Source: a virus
Length of the DNA stretch: 36,418 bases
IMG/VR virus record: IMGVR_UViG_3300048833_000706
Span: 1-36,418 of that record
Strand: one strand, 5' to 3'
The notes below the pieces were generated by a model. The model saw nothing but the letters and a program-made list of their open reading frames with translations, made no database searches and had not been told where the DNA came from. How positions within the stretch are numbered: the first letter of the stretch is position 1; every line of letters starts with the position of its first letter. Both the position numbers and the translations under genes were made by a program. Shown in pieces: positions 7,431 to 14,451 of this stretch.

Positions 7431-7969
7431 CCCCCGCCCGTTATGCCCGCAAGTACCAGCACGTCATTGCGCTCGCGCTGACCGGCAAGAAGCGTTCGCA
7501 GATCGCCGATGAACTCGGTCTGACCTGCGACAGTGTCGGGGCCATTCTGTTGAAGGCCCGTCGGCGCAACCTGCTGCCTCCAGCGAAGCGGGCAACGCCG
7601 CCCTCGGCCAGAGACCACAACCCGATTAAGCGCGAGGCGGAATCACTGCGGCTTGCCTGTGAGGGTGTCCCGCCGCGCGAGATCGCAGTACGCCTCGGGT
7701 GTCAGCCCAGCACCGTGTACCACTACCTTTGGAAAGCGCGCCGGGAGGGCAACTTTGAGGGTCGCTTCAAGACCGGAACCGAGGGCAACCGCGGGACTTG
7801 GTCCGCACAGATACCGCGCGAACTGGCCGAAACGCTCCGCCCGATGGCGGAAGTACGCGGCATGACCCTCGGCGATCTTGCCCGGTCCGTTCTGTCGCGG
7901 GTCGCGGAGGACAACCTCGTGGATGCCGTCCTCGACGACCACGACGAAGAGGAAGCCGCACATGCATGA
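7427..7969 (+). CDS. Tandem HTH plus ribbon-helix-helix-like protein
   Basis: This 180-aa protein starts with GTG 7427 inside the upstream stop. Two similar homeodomain-like HTH units are visible: about residues 10-45 (GKKRSQIADELGLTCDSVGA) and about 68-105 (GVPPREIAVRLGCQPSTVYH). A C-terminal stretch at about 127-165 (WSAQIPRELAETLRPM, then MTLGDLARSVLSRV) resembles a ribbon-helix-helix. An acidic tail follows. It is likely a multi-site DNA-binding protein. The exact role is unknown. Confidence 0.65.
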   Translation: MTPARYARKYQHVIALALTGKKRSQIADELGLTCDSVGAILLKARRRNLLPPAKRATPPSARDHNPIKREAESLRLACEGVPPREIAVRLGCQPSTVYHYLWKARREGNFEGRFKTGTEGNRGTWSAQIPRELAETLRPMAEVRGMTLGDLARSVLSRVAEDNLVDAVLDDHDEEEAAHA

Positions 7970-8261
7970 CCAAGGCCAGCCCGCTGTCCGTGTGCCCACC
8001 GAGGCTGAACTGCTGGCGGCGATCGATACGGTCCTTGCCGCACGACGCGGGACCAAGCCCGGCCGCTGGTCGCAAGAAGACATGATCCGCCTCGCCGCAT
8101 CTGGGGTCGCGAAGGTCGACCTGCTGGGCGAGCGCGGCACCACGCTCTGCTCGATGGACGAGATCGCGGCCATGGCGGCCGTCCTCGCGGCATCGGGCGT
8201 CCTGCCCCCGCCGCACAAGCGGGTCCTTCCCGAAGCCTATCGTCAAGGAGACGAGAGATGA
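7962..8261 (+). CDS. Small early protein of unknown function
   Basis: This 99-aa protein starts at ATG 7962, overlapping the upstream stop and preceded by GAGGAAG. The frame is open further upstream, but that part translates to a low-complexity shadow. It is soluble, with a helical N-terminus and a hydrophobic helix around MDEIAAMAAVLAASG. No family is recognised. Confidence 0.55.
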   Translation: MHDQGQPAVRVPTEAELLAAIDTVLAARRGTKPGRWSQEDMIRLAASGVAKVDLLGERGTTLCSMDEIAAMAAVLAASGVLPPPHKRVLPEAYRQGDER

Positions 8262-8914
8262 CCATGCAGACCAACCCGGAGGACTTCGTGTCCGACGGCA
8301 AGATGACCATCGGCGACAAGGTGTTCATGGGTGACGGGAAAGGGGGCCTCACGCCCGTCGACCTGATCAAGCCGCAGCACCTCCTCGAGGACGAGACCGT
8401 CCGCAAGATCATCGGGTTCGCCGCGGCGCTGTCCGCGCAGGTGGCCCGGTTCAAGGAGCACACCTTCGAGGACCTCGGGTCCTTTGAGGCCCTGCTTGCG
8501 CAGGAGTACGGCACCACGGTGGGCGGCAAGAAAGGCAACAAGACGCTCCAGTCCGTCGACGGGCTGTTCAAGGTGCAGGTGCAAGTCGCCGACCACATCG
8601 ATTTCGGACCCGAGCTGCAGATTGCCAAGGGACTGGTCGACGAGTGCCTGAATGAATGGGCGGCAGAGGCGCGCGCGGAGATCCGAGCGATCGTCACGCG
8701 GGCCTTCAACACCGACAAGGCGGGCCAGATCAACCGGTCCGAAGTGTTCATGCTCCTGCGCCTCGACATCCGGGACGACCGCTGGACGCGGGCCATGCAG
8801 GCGATCCGCGACGCCATGCGGGTGGTCGGCAGCAAGACGTACATCCGCTGCTACCGGCGCGACCGTTTCGATGCCCCGTGGCAGGCCATCTCCATCGACC
8901 TTGCGAGGGCATGA
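8258..8914 (+). CDS. DUF3164 family protein
   Basis: This 218-aa protein matches the DUF3164 family of Mu-like phage early regions in length and features: a central GTTVGGKKGNKTLQS segment, then VADHIDFGPELQIAK, then a C-terminal FDAPWQAISIDL. The biochemical function is not established. Its constant place between regulators and the GemA region suggests a role in replication or host takeover. It overlaps both neighbours by 4 nt. Confidence 0.87.
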   Translation: MTMQTNPEDFVSDGKMTIGDKVFMGDGKGGLTPVDLIKPQHLLEDETVRKIIGFAAALSAQVARFKEHTFEDLGSFEALLAQEYGTTVGGKKGNKTLQSVDGLFKVQVQVADHIDFGPELQIAKGLVDECLNEWAAEARAEIRAIVTRAFNTDKAGQINRSEVFMLLRLDIRDDRWTRAMQAIRDAMRVVGSKTYIRCYRRDRFDAPWQAISIDLARA

Positions 8915-9168
8915 TCATGCAGATCGAACTGACCCCCACCGAAATCGCCGCGGCCCTCGCAAAGGCTGACCCGACGCAGCTGATGGTGCTGGTGGCGGCC
9001 CTTGCCTCGCACGATCAGGCGCAGGCCCTGATCGCAGCCGCGGCCAGCCGCCACAACGGCACGGCTTTCCACCGCAAGGCCGCACCTTGGCTCCGCCAGC
9101 TGGCCGATGCGCTTGAGGCTGTCGAGACGCGAGATGCCGCGATCGACGCCGCCGGGAGGGTTTCGTGA
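8911..9168 (+). CDS. Small helical early protein
   Basis: This 85-aa protein begins with ATG 8911, overlapping the DUF3164 stop; ATG 8917 is an alternative. It is predicted to be all helical and Ala-rich, with a basic central stretch. No domain is recognised. Its stop overlaps the start of the GapR-like gene by 1 nt. Confidence 0.55.
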   Translation: MIMQIELTPTEIAAALAKADPTQLMVLVAALASHDQAQALIAAAASRHNGTAFHRKAAPWLRQLADALEAVETRDAAIDAAGRVS

Positions 9169-9425
9169 TGGCTGACACAGGCGACCACATCCCGAATGAC
9201 GCGGGCGCGGAACTGCGCGCCTTCATCGAGCGCTATGAGCACCTCGAGGCGAAAGACCGCGACATCAAGGAGCAGATGAAGGAGGTCCTCGCCGAGGCCA
9301 AGGGGCGCGGTTACGACACCAAGGTCCTGCGCAAGGTGATCGCGCTGCGCAAGCGCGACCGCGACGACATCGCCGAGGAAGAGGCGGTGCTGGAGATGTA
9401 CAAGGCAGCGCTGGGGATGCGGTGA
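9168..9425 (+). CDS. GapR/DUF2312 family nucleoid-associated protein
   Basis: This 85-aa protein has the pattern of the GapR family: AELRAFIERYEHLEAKDRDI, then EVLAEAKGRGYDTKVLRKVI, then LRKRD and a C-terminal LEMYKAALGM. Cellular GapR of alphaproteobacteria forms a clamp on overtwisted, AT-rich DNA ahead of replication and transcription and helps topoisomerases. A phage copy beside replication genes could aid replicative transposition or redirect the host factor. ATG 9168 is preferred over GTG 9165. Confidence 0.9.
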   Translation: MADTGDHIPNDAGAELRAFIERYEHLEAKDRDIKEQMKEVLAEAKGRGYDTKVLRKVIALRKRDRDDIAEEEAVLEMYKAALGMR

Positions 9426-9607
9426 TGATCACGACCGCTCACAAGGTTGCGGCCCTCCGCCGCGAGATCGCGCTCCGGCGCGCCGTATTCCCGGGCCGGG
9501 TGCGGCTCGGGAAAATGACCCAGGCCGAGGCGGACCGCGAGATCGCCGTCATGGAGGCGATCCTCGCCGATTATCAGCGGCCTGATGCCGAACTGGCGGT
9601 GGCCTGA
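9425..9607 (+). CDS. Small helical protein, common in phages
   Basis: This 60-aa protein starts at ATG 9425 overlapping the GapR stop. It shows the pattern ALRREIALRRAVFPGRV-x-LGKMTQAEADREI and a helix ending AILADY, seen in many short phage proteins of unknown function. It is probably a helical hairpin. Confidence 0.65.
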   Translation: MITTAHKVAALRREIALRRAVFPGRVRLGKMTQAEADREIAVMEAILADYQRPDAELAVA

Positions 9608-9705
9608 TGGGCCGCCGTCCCCTTCCTGAAGGCTGGTGGATCATCCCCGGTGCCTTGTTTGGCGCCGGGCTGATCATCGCCGTTGTCTGGGCGGGCCTGT
9701 CATGA
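9607..9705 (+). CDS. Tiny single-span membrane protein (32 aa)
   Basis: The ATG overlaps the preceding TGA and the stop overlaps the GemA-like start, exactly as for neighbouring genes. The peptide has a basic start (GRR), then one hydrophobic helix containing GALFGAGLIIAVVWAGL. It resembles the 36-aa early protein at 1618 in design but not in sequence. Function is unknown. Confidence 0.5.
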   Translation: MGRRPLPEGWWIIPGALFGAGLIIAVVWAGLS

Positions 9706-10148
9706 CCGACCGCCGCGCGCTTCAGAAGAAGATCCACGTCGCCTGCCGCGAGCTCGGCCTCGACGGAGAGGCGCGGCGCGAGCTGCAGGAAGCGGCGACG
9801 GGCAAGGCCTCCATGCTCGACATGAGCGAGGGCGACCTGCGGCTCGTCCTCGACCGGCTTGTGAAGGCGGGTTTCAAGGGGCCTTCAAAGCGCAGGCCCG
9901 CCGCCGCGCGCGCCGACGTCCGGCTGGTCCATGTCCTGTGGCACAAGCTGGGCGAGGCGGGCGTTCTGGAAAAGCCGGGCAGGGCCGGGCTCAATGCTTT
10001 CATCCGGTCGCGGTTCGAGACGACCTGGGGGGCGGTTCCGGCGGACGTCGATATGCTCCGCGACCACAAGCAGATCGACATGGTGGTCGAGGCTCTGAAG
10101 CAATGGGGCCGCCGTGCCGGCGTTCCTCTCGACAGGAGGAGCGAATGA
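9702..10148 (+). CDS. GemA-like regulatory protein (DUF1018)
   Basis: This 148-aa protein matches the GemA/Mu gp16 family: an N-terminal helical part (KKIHVACRELGLDGEARREL), a central basic linker, then VRLVHVLWHKLGEAG and a C-terminal LRDHKQIDMVVEALKQWG. Mu GemA alters host gene expression and DNA topology, but its mechanism is unclear. Its place late in the early operon matches Mu. Confidence 0.88.
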   Translation: MTDRRALQKKIHVACRELGLDGEARRELQEAATGKASMLDMSEGDLRLVLDRLVKAGFKGPSKRRPAAARADVRLVHVLWHKLGEAGVLEKPGRAGLNAFIRSRFETTWGAVPADVDMLRDHKQIDMVVEALKQWGRRAGVPLDRRSE

Positions 10149-10405
10149 AGAAACCCCTTTACCCGGTGAGCGACCATGCCGTGATCCGCTGGCTCGAGCG
10201 CGTCCACGGGATGGACATCGAGAGCATCCGTCGCGAGATCGGCCACAAGGCGGCGATCGCGCTGGATCACCCCGGAGCTGACGCTGTCCTCGTGGACGGT
10301 CTCAAGCTGCAGCTGCGGGAAGGGGTGGTGAGCACCGTTCTGGACCGGTCGAACGCGTGGAAGAACAAGCGCCGGTACCGGGCAGAAGTGGCGAGCGAGT
10401 CGTGA
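10145..10405 (+). CDS. Small conserved-looking phage protein
   Basis: This 86-aa protein begins YPVSDHAVIRWLERVHGMD after a short basic start and ends in a strand-rich part. Proteins with this opening are common in alphaproteobacterial phages, but I know of no assigned function. It overlaps GemA and the methyltransferase by 4 nt each. Confidence 0.6.
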   Translation: MKKPLYPVSDHAVIRWLERVHGMDIESIRREIGHKAAIALDHPGADAVLVDGLKLQLREGVVSTVLDRSNAWKNKRRYRAEVASES

Positions 10406-10965
10406 TCGCCTCTTGGCCCTTCGAGGGGCTGACCCCCTTCAAGTATGGCGCGATCCTTGCCGATCCGCCGTGGGCCTACGACATGCGCTCTGAGAAGGGA
10501 CACGCGAAGTCGCCCGAGGCCCACTATGCCACGATGACGCCGGAGGCGATCAAGGCGCTGCCGGTCGGCCAGCTGGCGGGGCCGGACTGCCTTCTGTTCC
10601 TGTGGAGCACGTGGCCGCACCTGCCGCTCGCGATGGAGGTCATGGAGAGCTGGGGCTTCGCCTACAAGACGGGCGGGGCCTGGGTGAAGCGGACGCCAAC
10701 GGGCAAGCCGGTGTTCGGTACGGGTTACCTTTTGCGGTCAGCGACCGAGCCGTTCCTGATCGGGACGATCGGGTCGCCCGCCATCAGGTCGAAGAGCGTC
10801 CGCAACCTGATCGACGCTGAGCGGCGCGAGCATTCCCGCAAGCCGCCCGAGGCGCGGGCGATGCTTGAGAAGCTGCTGCCCGATGTGTGGGGCTGCGAGC
10901 TGTTCGCGCGGGAAGGCTGGTCGGGGCGAGACGTCTGGGGCAACCAGGTGGGGAGGTTCGTGTGA
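10402..10965 (+). CDS. MT-A70 family DNA N6-adenine methyltransferase
   Basis: This 187-aa protein starts with GTG 10402, overlapping the upstream stop. The catalytic DPPW is at residues 21-24, followed by FLWSTWPHLPLAME and a C-terminal HSRKPPEARAMLEKL segment, as in MT-A70 enzymes. It probably methylates adenine in phage DNA to evade host restriction, or alters host promoters. It is the last gene of the early operon and ends 8 nt before the convergent exported-protein gene. Mu protects its DNA differently, through Mom. Confidence 0.9.
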   Translation: MIASWPFEGLTPFKYGAILADPPWAYDMRSEKGHAKSPEAHYATMTPEAIKALPVGQLAGPDCLLFLWSTWPHLPLAMEVMESWGFAYKTGGAWVKRTPTGKPVFGTGYLLRSATEPFLIGTIGSPAIRSKSVRNLIDAERREHSRKPPEARAMLEKLLPDVWGCELFAREGWSGRDVWGNQVGRFV

Positions 10966-10973
10966 TGGTGACG

Positions 10974-11330
10974 TCAATGATCCTCGCCGGCGAGAATCTC
11001 ATCGATCGTCGGGCGATGGGTTCGGATATCGTTTTCGATGGCATACTGAACCGTCTCGAAGATCGTCATCGAATGGTCATGAGCGCAGGCGGCCTCAAAG
11101 TCGATGAAACGGCGGTCAGTTGCGTTGTCGCCAACTTGGACGCCCGACAGAAAGGCGTTCACCTGAGTGACGAAATCCTCATCGACGAGCTGAGCGGCGG
11201 CATCGAGAGCCTGAAGCGATGTGCAGGGCATACTCAGATAGTCGTTGAGTTCGTAAACCATTGCTGTGTTGTCAGCACGAGCGTTGCCCGCCGTCGCGAT
11301 GATTATGAGGGCGCAAAAGGCTGCTTTCAT
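10974..11330 (-). CDS. Small exported protein, possible HdeA-like cargo gene
   Basis: This 118-aa protein has a classical signal peptide: Lys2, a hydrophobic core (AAFCALIIIATA), and an ARA cleavage site before Asp20. The mature part is acidic and helical with two cysteines, C36 and C82, 46 residues apart. This spacing recalls HdeA-type periplasmic chaperones with a single disulfide, but the match is weak. AGGAGGTG lies just upstream of the ATG. It is the only leftward gene away from the repressor, and its base use looks less GC-rich than its neighbours. Together these suggest a gene expressed in the lysogen and acquired separately. Confidence 0.75.
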   Translation of the reverse strand: MKAAFCALIIIATAGNARADNTAMVYELNDYLSMPCTSLQALDAAAQLVDEDFVTQVNAFLSGVQVGDNATDRRFIDFEAACAHDHSMTIFETVQYAIENDIRTHRPTIDEILAGEDH

Positions 11331-11367
11331 GTGGTCACCTCCTGGAAGCTGAATCTCGCTTGTTTCA

Positions 11368-11395
11368 GTCCGGGATCAAGTAGGGAAACCCGGAC
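11368..11395. promoter_or_regulatory. Inverted repeat at the early/late junction
   Basis: GTCCGGG at 11368-11374 pairs perfectly with CCCGGAC at 11389-11395, loop 14 nt, followed on the plus strand by GTTTT. It could be a terminator for rightward early transcription. It also covers a TTGATC (minus strand, 11374-11379) that may be the -35 of the exported-protein gene, so an operator role is equally possible. Confidence 0.45.
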
Positions 11396-11421
11396 GTTTT
11401 GGGCCTGGCAAGGAGCAGCCT

Positions 11422-11808
11422 GTGTCGGCTGAACCGCGCGCCCTTTCTCCCCGCCCTCCCGCCCAGGTGCAGGCGTATGTCGATGTCCTTGGGGTCGACG
11501 GCGCGGTCGAGTTCCTGCTGACCTTCGGCGGGGCAGAGCTCTATGTCGCGGCTAATCCGAAAGGACGGGGCAAGGTCGAGCGGCAGTTCGGCGCGGAGAA
11601 GGCGGCGGCGCTGGCAGCGATCGTCGACCGGTTGCCGCGGCGGGTTCCGACCGCGAAGCCATGGATCGCGCAGGTCCTTCGCACGCAGGGCTTGTCCGTT
11701 GCGGAAATTGCCCGCAGACTGCACGCAACCGACGTCTCGGTGCGTGGCTGGCTACGCAAGGCGGAATTGGGCGAGGCCCCTGACAGTCGGCAGCTCCGGC
11801 TCTTCTGA
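11422..11808 (+). CDS. Mor-like transcriptional activator
   Basis: This 128-aa protein starts with GTG 11422, 7 nt after AAGGAG. The middle part has a strand with FGGAELYVA, as in Mor/C-family activators. The C-terminal half has an HTH at about 91-115 (LSVAEIARRLHATDVSVRGW). In Mu, Mor and C turn on middle and late genes and lie just upstream of the lysis gene, as here. Only one such gene is present, so it may act as both. Assignment is by fold pattern and position. Confidence 0.75.
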   Translation: MSAEPRALSPRPPAQVQAYVDVLGVDGAVEFLLTFGGAELYVAANPKGRGKVERQFGAEKAAALAAIVDRLPRRVPTAKPWIAQVLRTQGLSVAEIARRLHATDVSVRGWLRKAELGEAPDSRQLRLF

Positions 11809-11821
11809 ACCTCCTGCTCTG

Positions 11822-11847
11822 CCGCCCCCGCAAGCCCTTGCGGGCGG
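11822..11847 (+). promoter_or_regulatory. GC-rich hairpin before the late operon
   Basis: CCCGCAA (11827-11833) and TTGCGGG (11838-11844) form a 7-bp stem with a GCCC loop, extended by CCG/CGG after a 2-nt bulge. GGGATTTT follows downstream. The 111-nt gap also has GCCGC-GATGT-GCGGC at 11886-11900. One could be a late-promoter activator site and the other a terminator. Neither is proven. Confidence 0.45.
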
Positions 11848-11919
11848 ATCGGGATTTTCGGGAATGGCATGGTCACCCCAACGGAGCCGCGATGTGCGGC
11901 GGATCGCACGGGGAACGCC

Positions 11920-12543
11920 ATGAGCCTGAAACTGATCCAGCAGGGCCTCTCCGGCCTGCGCTATGACGTTGGCCCCGCCGATGACGATTGGGGGCCGCGC
12001 ACCGAGCGGGCAATGCAGGCCTGCATCGCCGGACGTGGCCAGCCGGTGACCTTCCGACCCGAGCCCGCGACCATCACCCCCGGCGCGCCGCGGATCTATC
12101 AGGGGTCGGCTCGATACCTCGTGGATGAAATCGTGGTCCACTGCGCGGCGACCCTTCCGGCCTGGATGCAGGGCCAGTCGATTGCTGCCAAGGTGGCCGA
12201 GATCACGGCCTGGCACCGCGCCCGCGGGTGGCGGACAATCGGGTACCAGCATGTCATCGACCGTGACGGGGCCCATGCCACCGGCCGAGCGGAGACCGAG
12301 ATCGGTGCCGGTGTCGAAGGTCACAATCGCGGTGTGATCCACATTTGCCTGATCGGCGGTCATGGCTCGGCCTCGACCGATGCGTTCACCCGCCATTTCA
12401 CCACTGCCCAGGACCTCAGGCTCCGCCGCCTCATCGCGGAAATCAGCGCCCGCACGACGATCCGCCGGGTCTCCGGCCACAACGAATGGGCCGCCAAGGC
12501 CTGCCCCGGCTTCAACGTTCCCGCCTGGCTGAACGCCGCCTGA
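11920..12543 (+). CDS. Endolysin, N-acetylmuramoyl-L-alanine amidase
   Basis: This 207-aa protein cuts the amide bond between muramic acid and the stem peptide. Residues about 4-40 resemble a short peptidoglycan-binding repeat (DDDWGPRTERAM). The amidase_2 domain covers about 65-200, with H74, H187 and C195 as zinc ligands and Y109 and K193 as catalytic residues, matching H17, H122, C130, Y46 and K128 of T7 lysozyme. No signal peptide is seen, so release needs a holin. ATG 11920 follows GGGGA; ATG 11869 would add 17 residues. Confidence 0.92.
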   Translation: MSLKLIQQGLSGLRYDVGPADDDWGPRTERAMQACIAGRGQPVTFRPEPATITPGAPRIYQGSARYLVDEIVVHCAATLPAWMQGQSIAAKVAEITAWHRARGWRTIGYQHVIDRDGAHATGRAETEIGAGVEGHNRGVIHICLIGGHGSASTDAFTRHFTTAQDLRLRRLIAEISARTTIRRVSGHNEWAAKACPGFNVPAWLNAA

Positions 12544-12554
12544 GAGGATCGCAC

Positions 12555-12782
12555 ATGCCATACGTTTCCAGCAGCTCTGACGAGCGCGTGGTCAACAACA
12601 CGATAAGACACGCCTACCGCGTCTTGAGCGACGAGGAGGAGGCCCAGATGGCAGCCGTGAAAGATGCTGGTCAGGCGTTTCACGACCTGATCGCGGGGCT
12701 GGGTGCCAGCCGTGAGACCAGCATCGCCAAGACCAAGATCGAGGAGGCGGTCATGTGGGCCGTCAAGCACATCACCACCTGA
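12555..12782 (+). CDS. Acb2/Tad1-like cyclic-nucleotide sponge (probable anti-defence protein)
   Basis: This 75-aa protein has the signature of the Acb2/Tad1 hairpin family (formerly DUF7681): HAYRVLSDEEEAQMAAVKDA, a helix with FHDLIAGLG, SRETSIAKTKIEEA and a final VMWAVKHIT. Family members form oligomers that bind cyclic di- or trinucleotides (Acb2) or ADP-ribose-type signals (Tad1) and so block CBASS or Thoeris abortive defence. GAGAGGA lies 5 nt upstream of the ATG. It sits between endolysin and holin-like genes. Which ligand it binds cannot be told from sequence. Confidence 0.77.
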   Translation: MPYVSSSSDERVVNNTIRHAYRVLSDEEEAQMAAVKDAGQAFHDLIAGLGASRETSIAKTKIEEAVMWAVKHITT

Positions 12783-12811
12783 CCGTTCCCTCTCCTACGA
12801 AAGCCTGAACA

Positions 12812-13204
12812 ATGCTTGATCAACTCCTGACGGCCATCGAGCCGCACCTCACTGAAATCCTGACCGGCATCATGGTCTGGCTCCTGAGCCTGTTCGTGCT
12901 GGCGGTCCGCCGCGTCGGTCGCGCGCTCACCGAGGCGATCGGTGAGCATTTCGGGCTGCAGGCGCAGCGCATCTGGCAGGACACACTGCACCGGGCGTTG
13001 CGGTCGGGGGTGCTGGCCACCGACGGCAACGTGGCTGACGAAGAGGAGCGGATCGACGAGATCATCGACTACGCCTGGCGGAGTTCCCCTGAGCATATCA
13101 GCGCGCTGGGGCCGACAGAGGATGTCCTGCGGGCCCTTGCCAAGGCGAAGATCAGAGAGGTGGGTGCCGAGCTTGCCCGCGCTGGCGCCGGTGCTGCACG
13201 ATGA
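12812..13204 (+). CDS. Holin-like membrane protein
   Basis: This 130-aa protein has one clear membrane helix at about residues 16-33 (ILTGIMVWLLSLFVLAV), followed by a long cytoplasmic helical region rich in Arg and Ala. This layout and its place two genes after the endolysin fit an LLH-type holin. It overlaps the DUF2730 gene by 4 nt. It may instead be a structural or regulatory membrane protein. Confidence 0.6.
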   Translation: MLDQLLTAIEPHLTEILTGIMVWLLSLFVLAVRRVGRALTEAIGEHFGLQAQRIWQDTLHRALRSGVLATDGNVADEEERIDEIIDYAWRSSPEHISALGPTEDVLRALAKAKIREVGAELARAGAGAAR

Positions 13205-13542
13205 CGCCGGATCAGGTCGATGTCGGTACGCTCGTCCTCTGGGCTGCGGCCTGTTCAACGCTGATCACCTTGGGCATTGCCGTGTGGAACATCTTTTCCT
13301 CGCCTGCCCGCAAGCAGGCTGACCGTCTCGACGCGCAAGGCAAGCGGATTGAGGACCTCGACCGCGCGATTCAGCGCATTGAGTCCCAGATCACGGCGAT
13401 GCCGAACACGGCCACCATGCATGAGCTGGAGGTGATGTTGGTGCGGGTGGAGGGGCGGCTCGACACGCTGAATGAACGCCTGGCGCCGGTCGCGGCTATC
13501 GCCGACCGGATGCAGGAATGGATGCTGGAGAACGGCAAGTGA
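13201..13542 (+). CDS. DUF2730 family protein
   Basis: This 113-aa protein has an N-terminal membrane helix (about residues 9-30) and a coiled coil from about 40 to 110 with KRIEDLDRAIQRIESQI. That is the architecture of DUF2730 proteins, found at this position in Mu-like phages (Mu gp25 region). The function is unknown. A spanin- or holin-related role has been considered for such proteins but is unproven. Confidence 0.8.
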   Translation: MTPDQVDVGTLVLWAAACSTLITLGIAVWNIFSSPARKQADRLDAQGKRIEDLDRAIQRIESQITAMPNTATMHELEVMLVRVEGRLDTLNERLAPVAAIADRMQEWMLENGK

Positions 13543-13841
13543 CCAACCTCGACACAGTCATGCGGGAGCAGGCCCGCCTCGTCATCCTGAAGGCGCTGCG
13601 TGCGGAAGTGGGCGAGAGCCTGAACTCCGACCTGCTCGTTCACGAGCTGGCGCGCTTCGCCATCCGCAAGGATCGCGGCTGGGTGCATGATGAACTCGCC
13701 TGGCTGCGCGAGCGGGGGGCCGTGTCGTTGATCGATGCGGGCACCATCAAGATCGCAACCTTGACCGAAAAGGGCGCCCGGCACCTTGACCGGGAGATCG
13801 CGATCGAGGGCGTCCAGCGGCCCAGCCGGCCGGAGGTCTGA
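13539..13841 (+). CDS. Winged-helix phage protein (Mu gp26-like)
   Basis: This 100-aa protein starts with GTG 13539 overlapping the DUF2730 stop; ATG 13560 is possible. Its pattern matches the VpaChn25_0724/Mu gp26 family: ARLVILKALRAE, SLNSDLLVHELARFAIRKDR, GWVHDELAWLRERGAVS and an IATLTEKG wing. It ends with IEGVQRPSRP. It probably binds DNA and works with the next gene in packaging. Confidence 0.82.
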   Translation: MTNLDTVMREQARLVILKALRAEVGESLNSDLLVHELARFAIRKDRGWVHDELAWLRERGAVSLIDAGTIKIATLTEKGARHLDREIAIEGVQRPSRPEV

Positions 13842-13842
13842 G

Positions 13843-14451
13843 ATGGGCGCAGCGTCCAGCGACAAGTCCCCGCGCGGTCGGGGGCGGCTGTCGGCCTTCG
13901 ACCTGCTGCCGCCGGAGTGCGAGCCGCTGCTGACGGCAGCCGCGCATGAGCTCGGGGACAGGAACCGGACGCAGCTCGACATCTATGCCGACTTCATCCG
14001 AGGCTGCGAGGAGATCATGGCGGCCAGCCGGGGCGAGCTCGAGTTCGCGATCCCGAGCTTCTCGTCCTTCAACCGGCTGTCGATCCGCCTGGCCCGCCTG
14101 ACGAGACGGCTTGACCAGACCCGGCAGATCGTCGCGGCGATCGCGGATAAGTTCGACGCCAAGGAGAGCGACGACCTGACCGTCATGCTGGGCGAGACGA
14201 TCAAGTCGCTCATCCTGCACATGCTGGCCGAGGGCGACGATGTCCTCGGGTCGAAGGAGGTCATGCAGCTCGCCAATGCCTTCAAGTCGGCGCTGCAGGC
14301 GCAGTCGATCAGCTCTGACCGGCGGCGGAAGGTTGAGGCCGAGTTCGAGGGCAAGGTCACCGAAGCGGTCGAACGTGCGGCGCGGGCAACCGGCATGTCG
14401 GCCGAGACGGCCGAGGCGGTGAAGGCGCAGATCCTCGGGGTGACGGCGTGA
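13843..14451 (+). CDS. DUF3486 protein, small-terminase-like (Mu gp27)
   Basis: This 202-aa protein matches DUF3486: a basic start with KSPRGRGRLSAFDLLPPE, then IPSFSSFNRLSIRLAR, then a helical body. In Mu the equivalent gp27 lies just upstream of the large terminase and is thought to be its DNA-recognition partner. Here two small genes intervene. It overlaps the next start by 4 nt. Confidence 0.87.
   Translation: MGAASSDKSPRGRGRLSAFDLLPPECEPLLTAAAHELGDRNRTQLDIYADFIRGCEEIMAASRGELEFAIPSFSSFNRLSIRLARLTRRLDQTRQIVAAIADKFDAKESDDLTVMLGETIKSLILHMLAEGDDVLGSKEVMQLANAFKSALQAQSISSDRRRKVEAEFEGKVTEAVERAARATGMSAETAEAVKAQILGVTA

Noticed and set aside
12812-13542. A Rz/Rz1-type spanin pair
   Set aside because: The two proteins have membrane helices, but there is no nested lipoprotein with a lipobox, so spanin identity cannot be supported.
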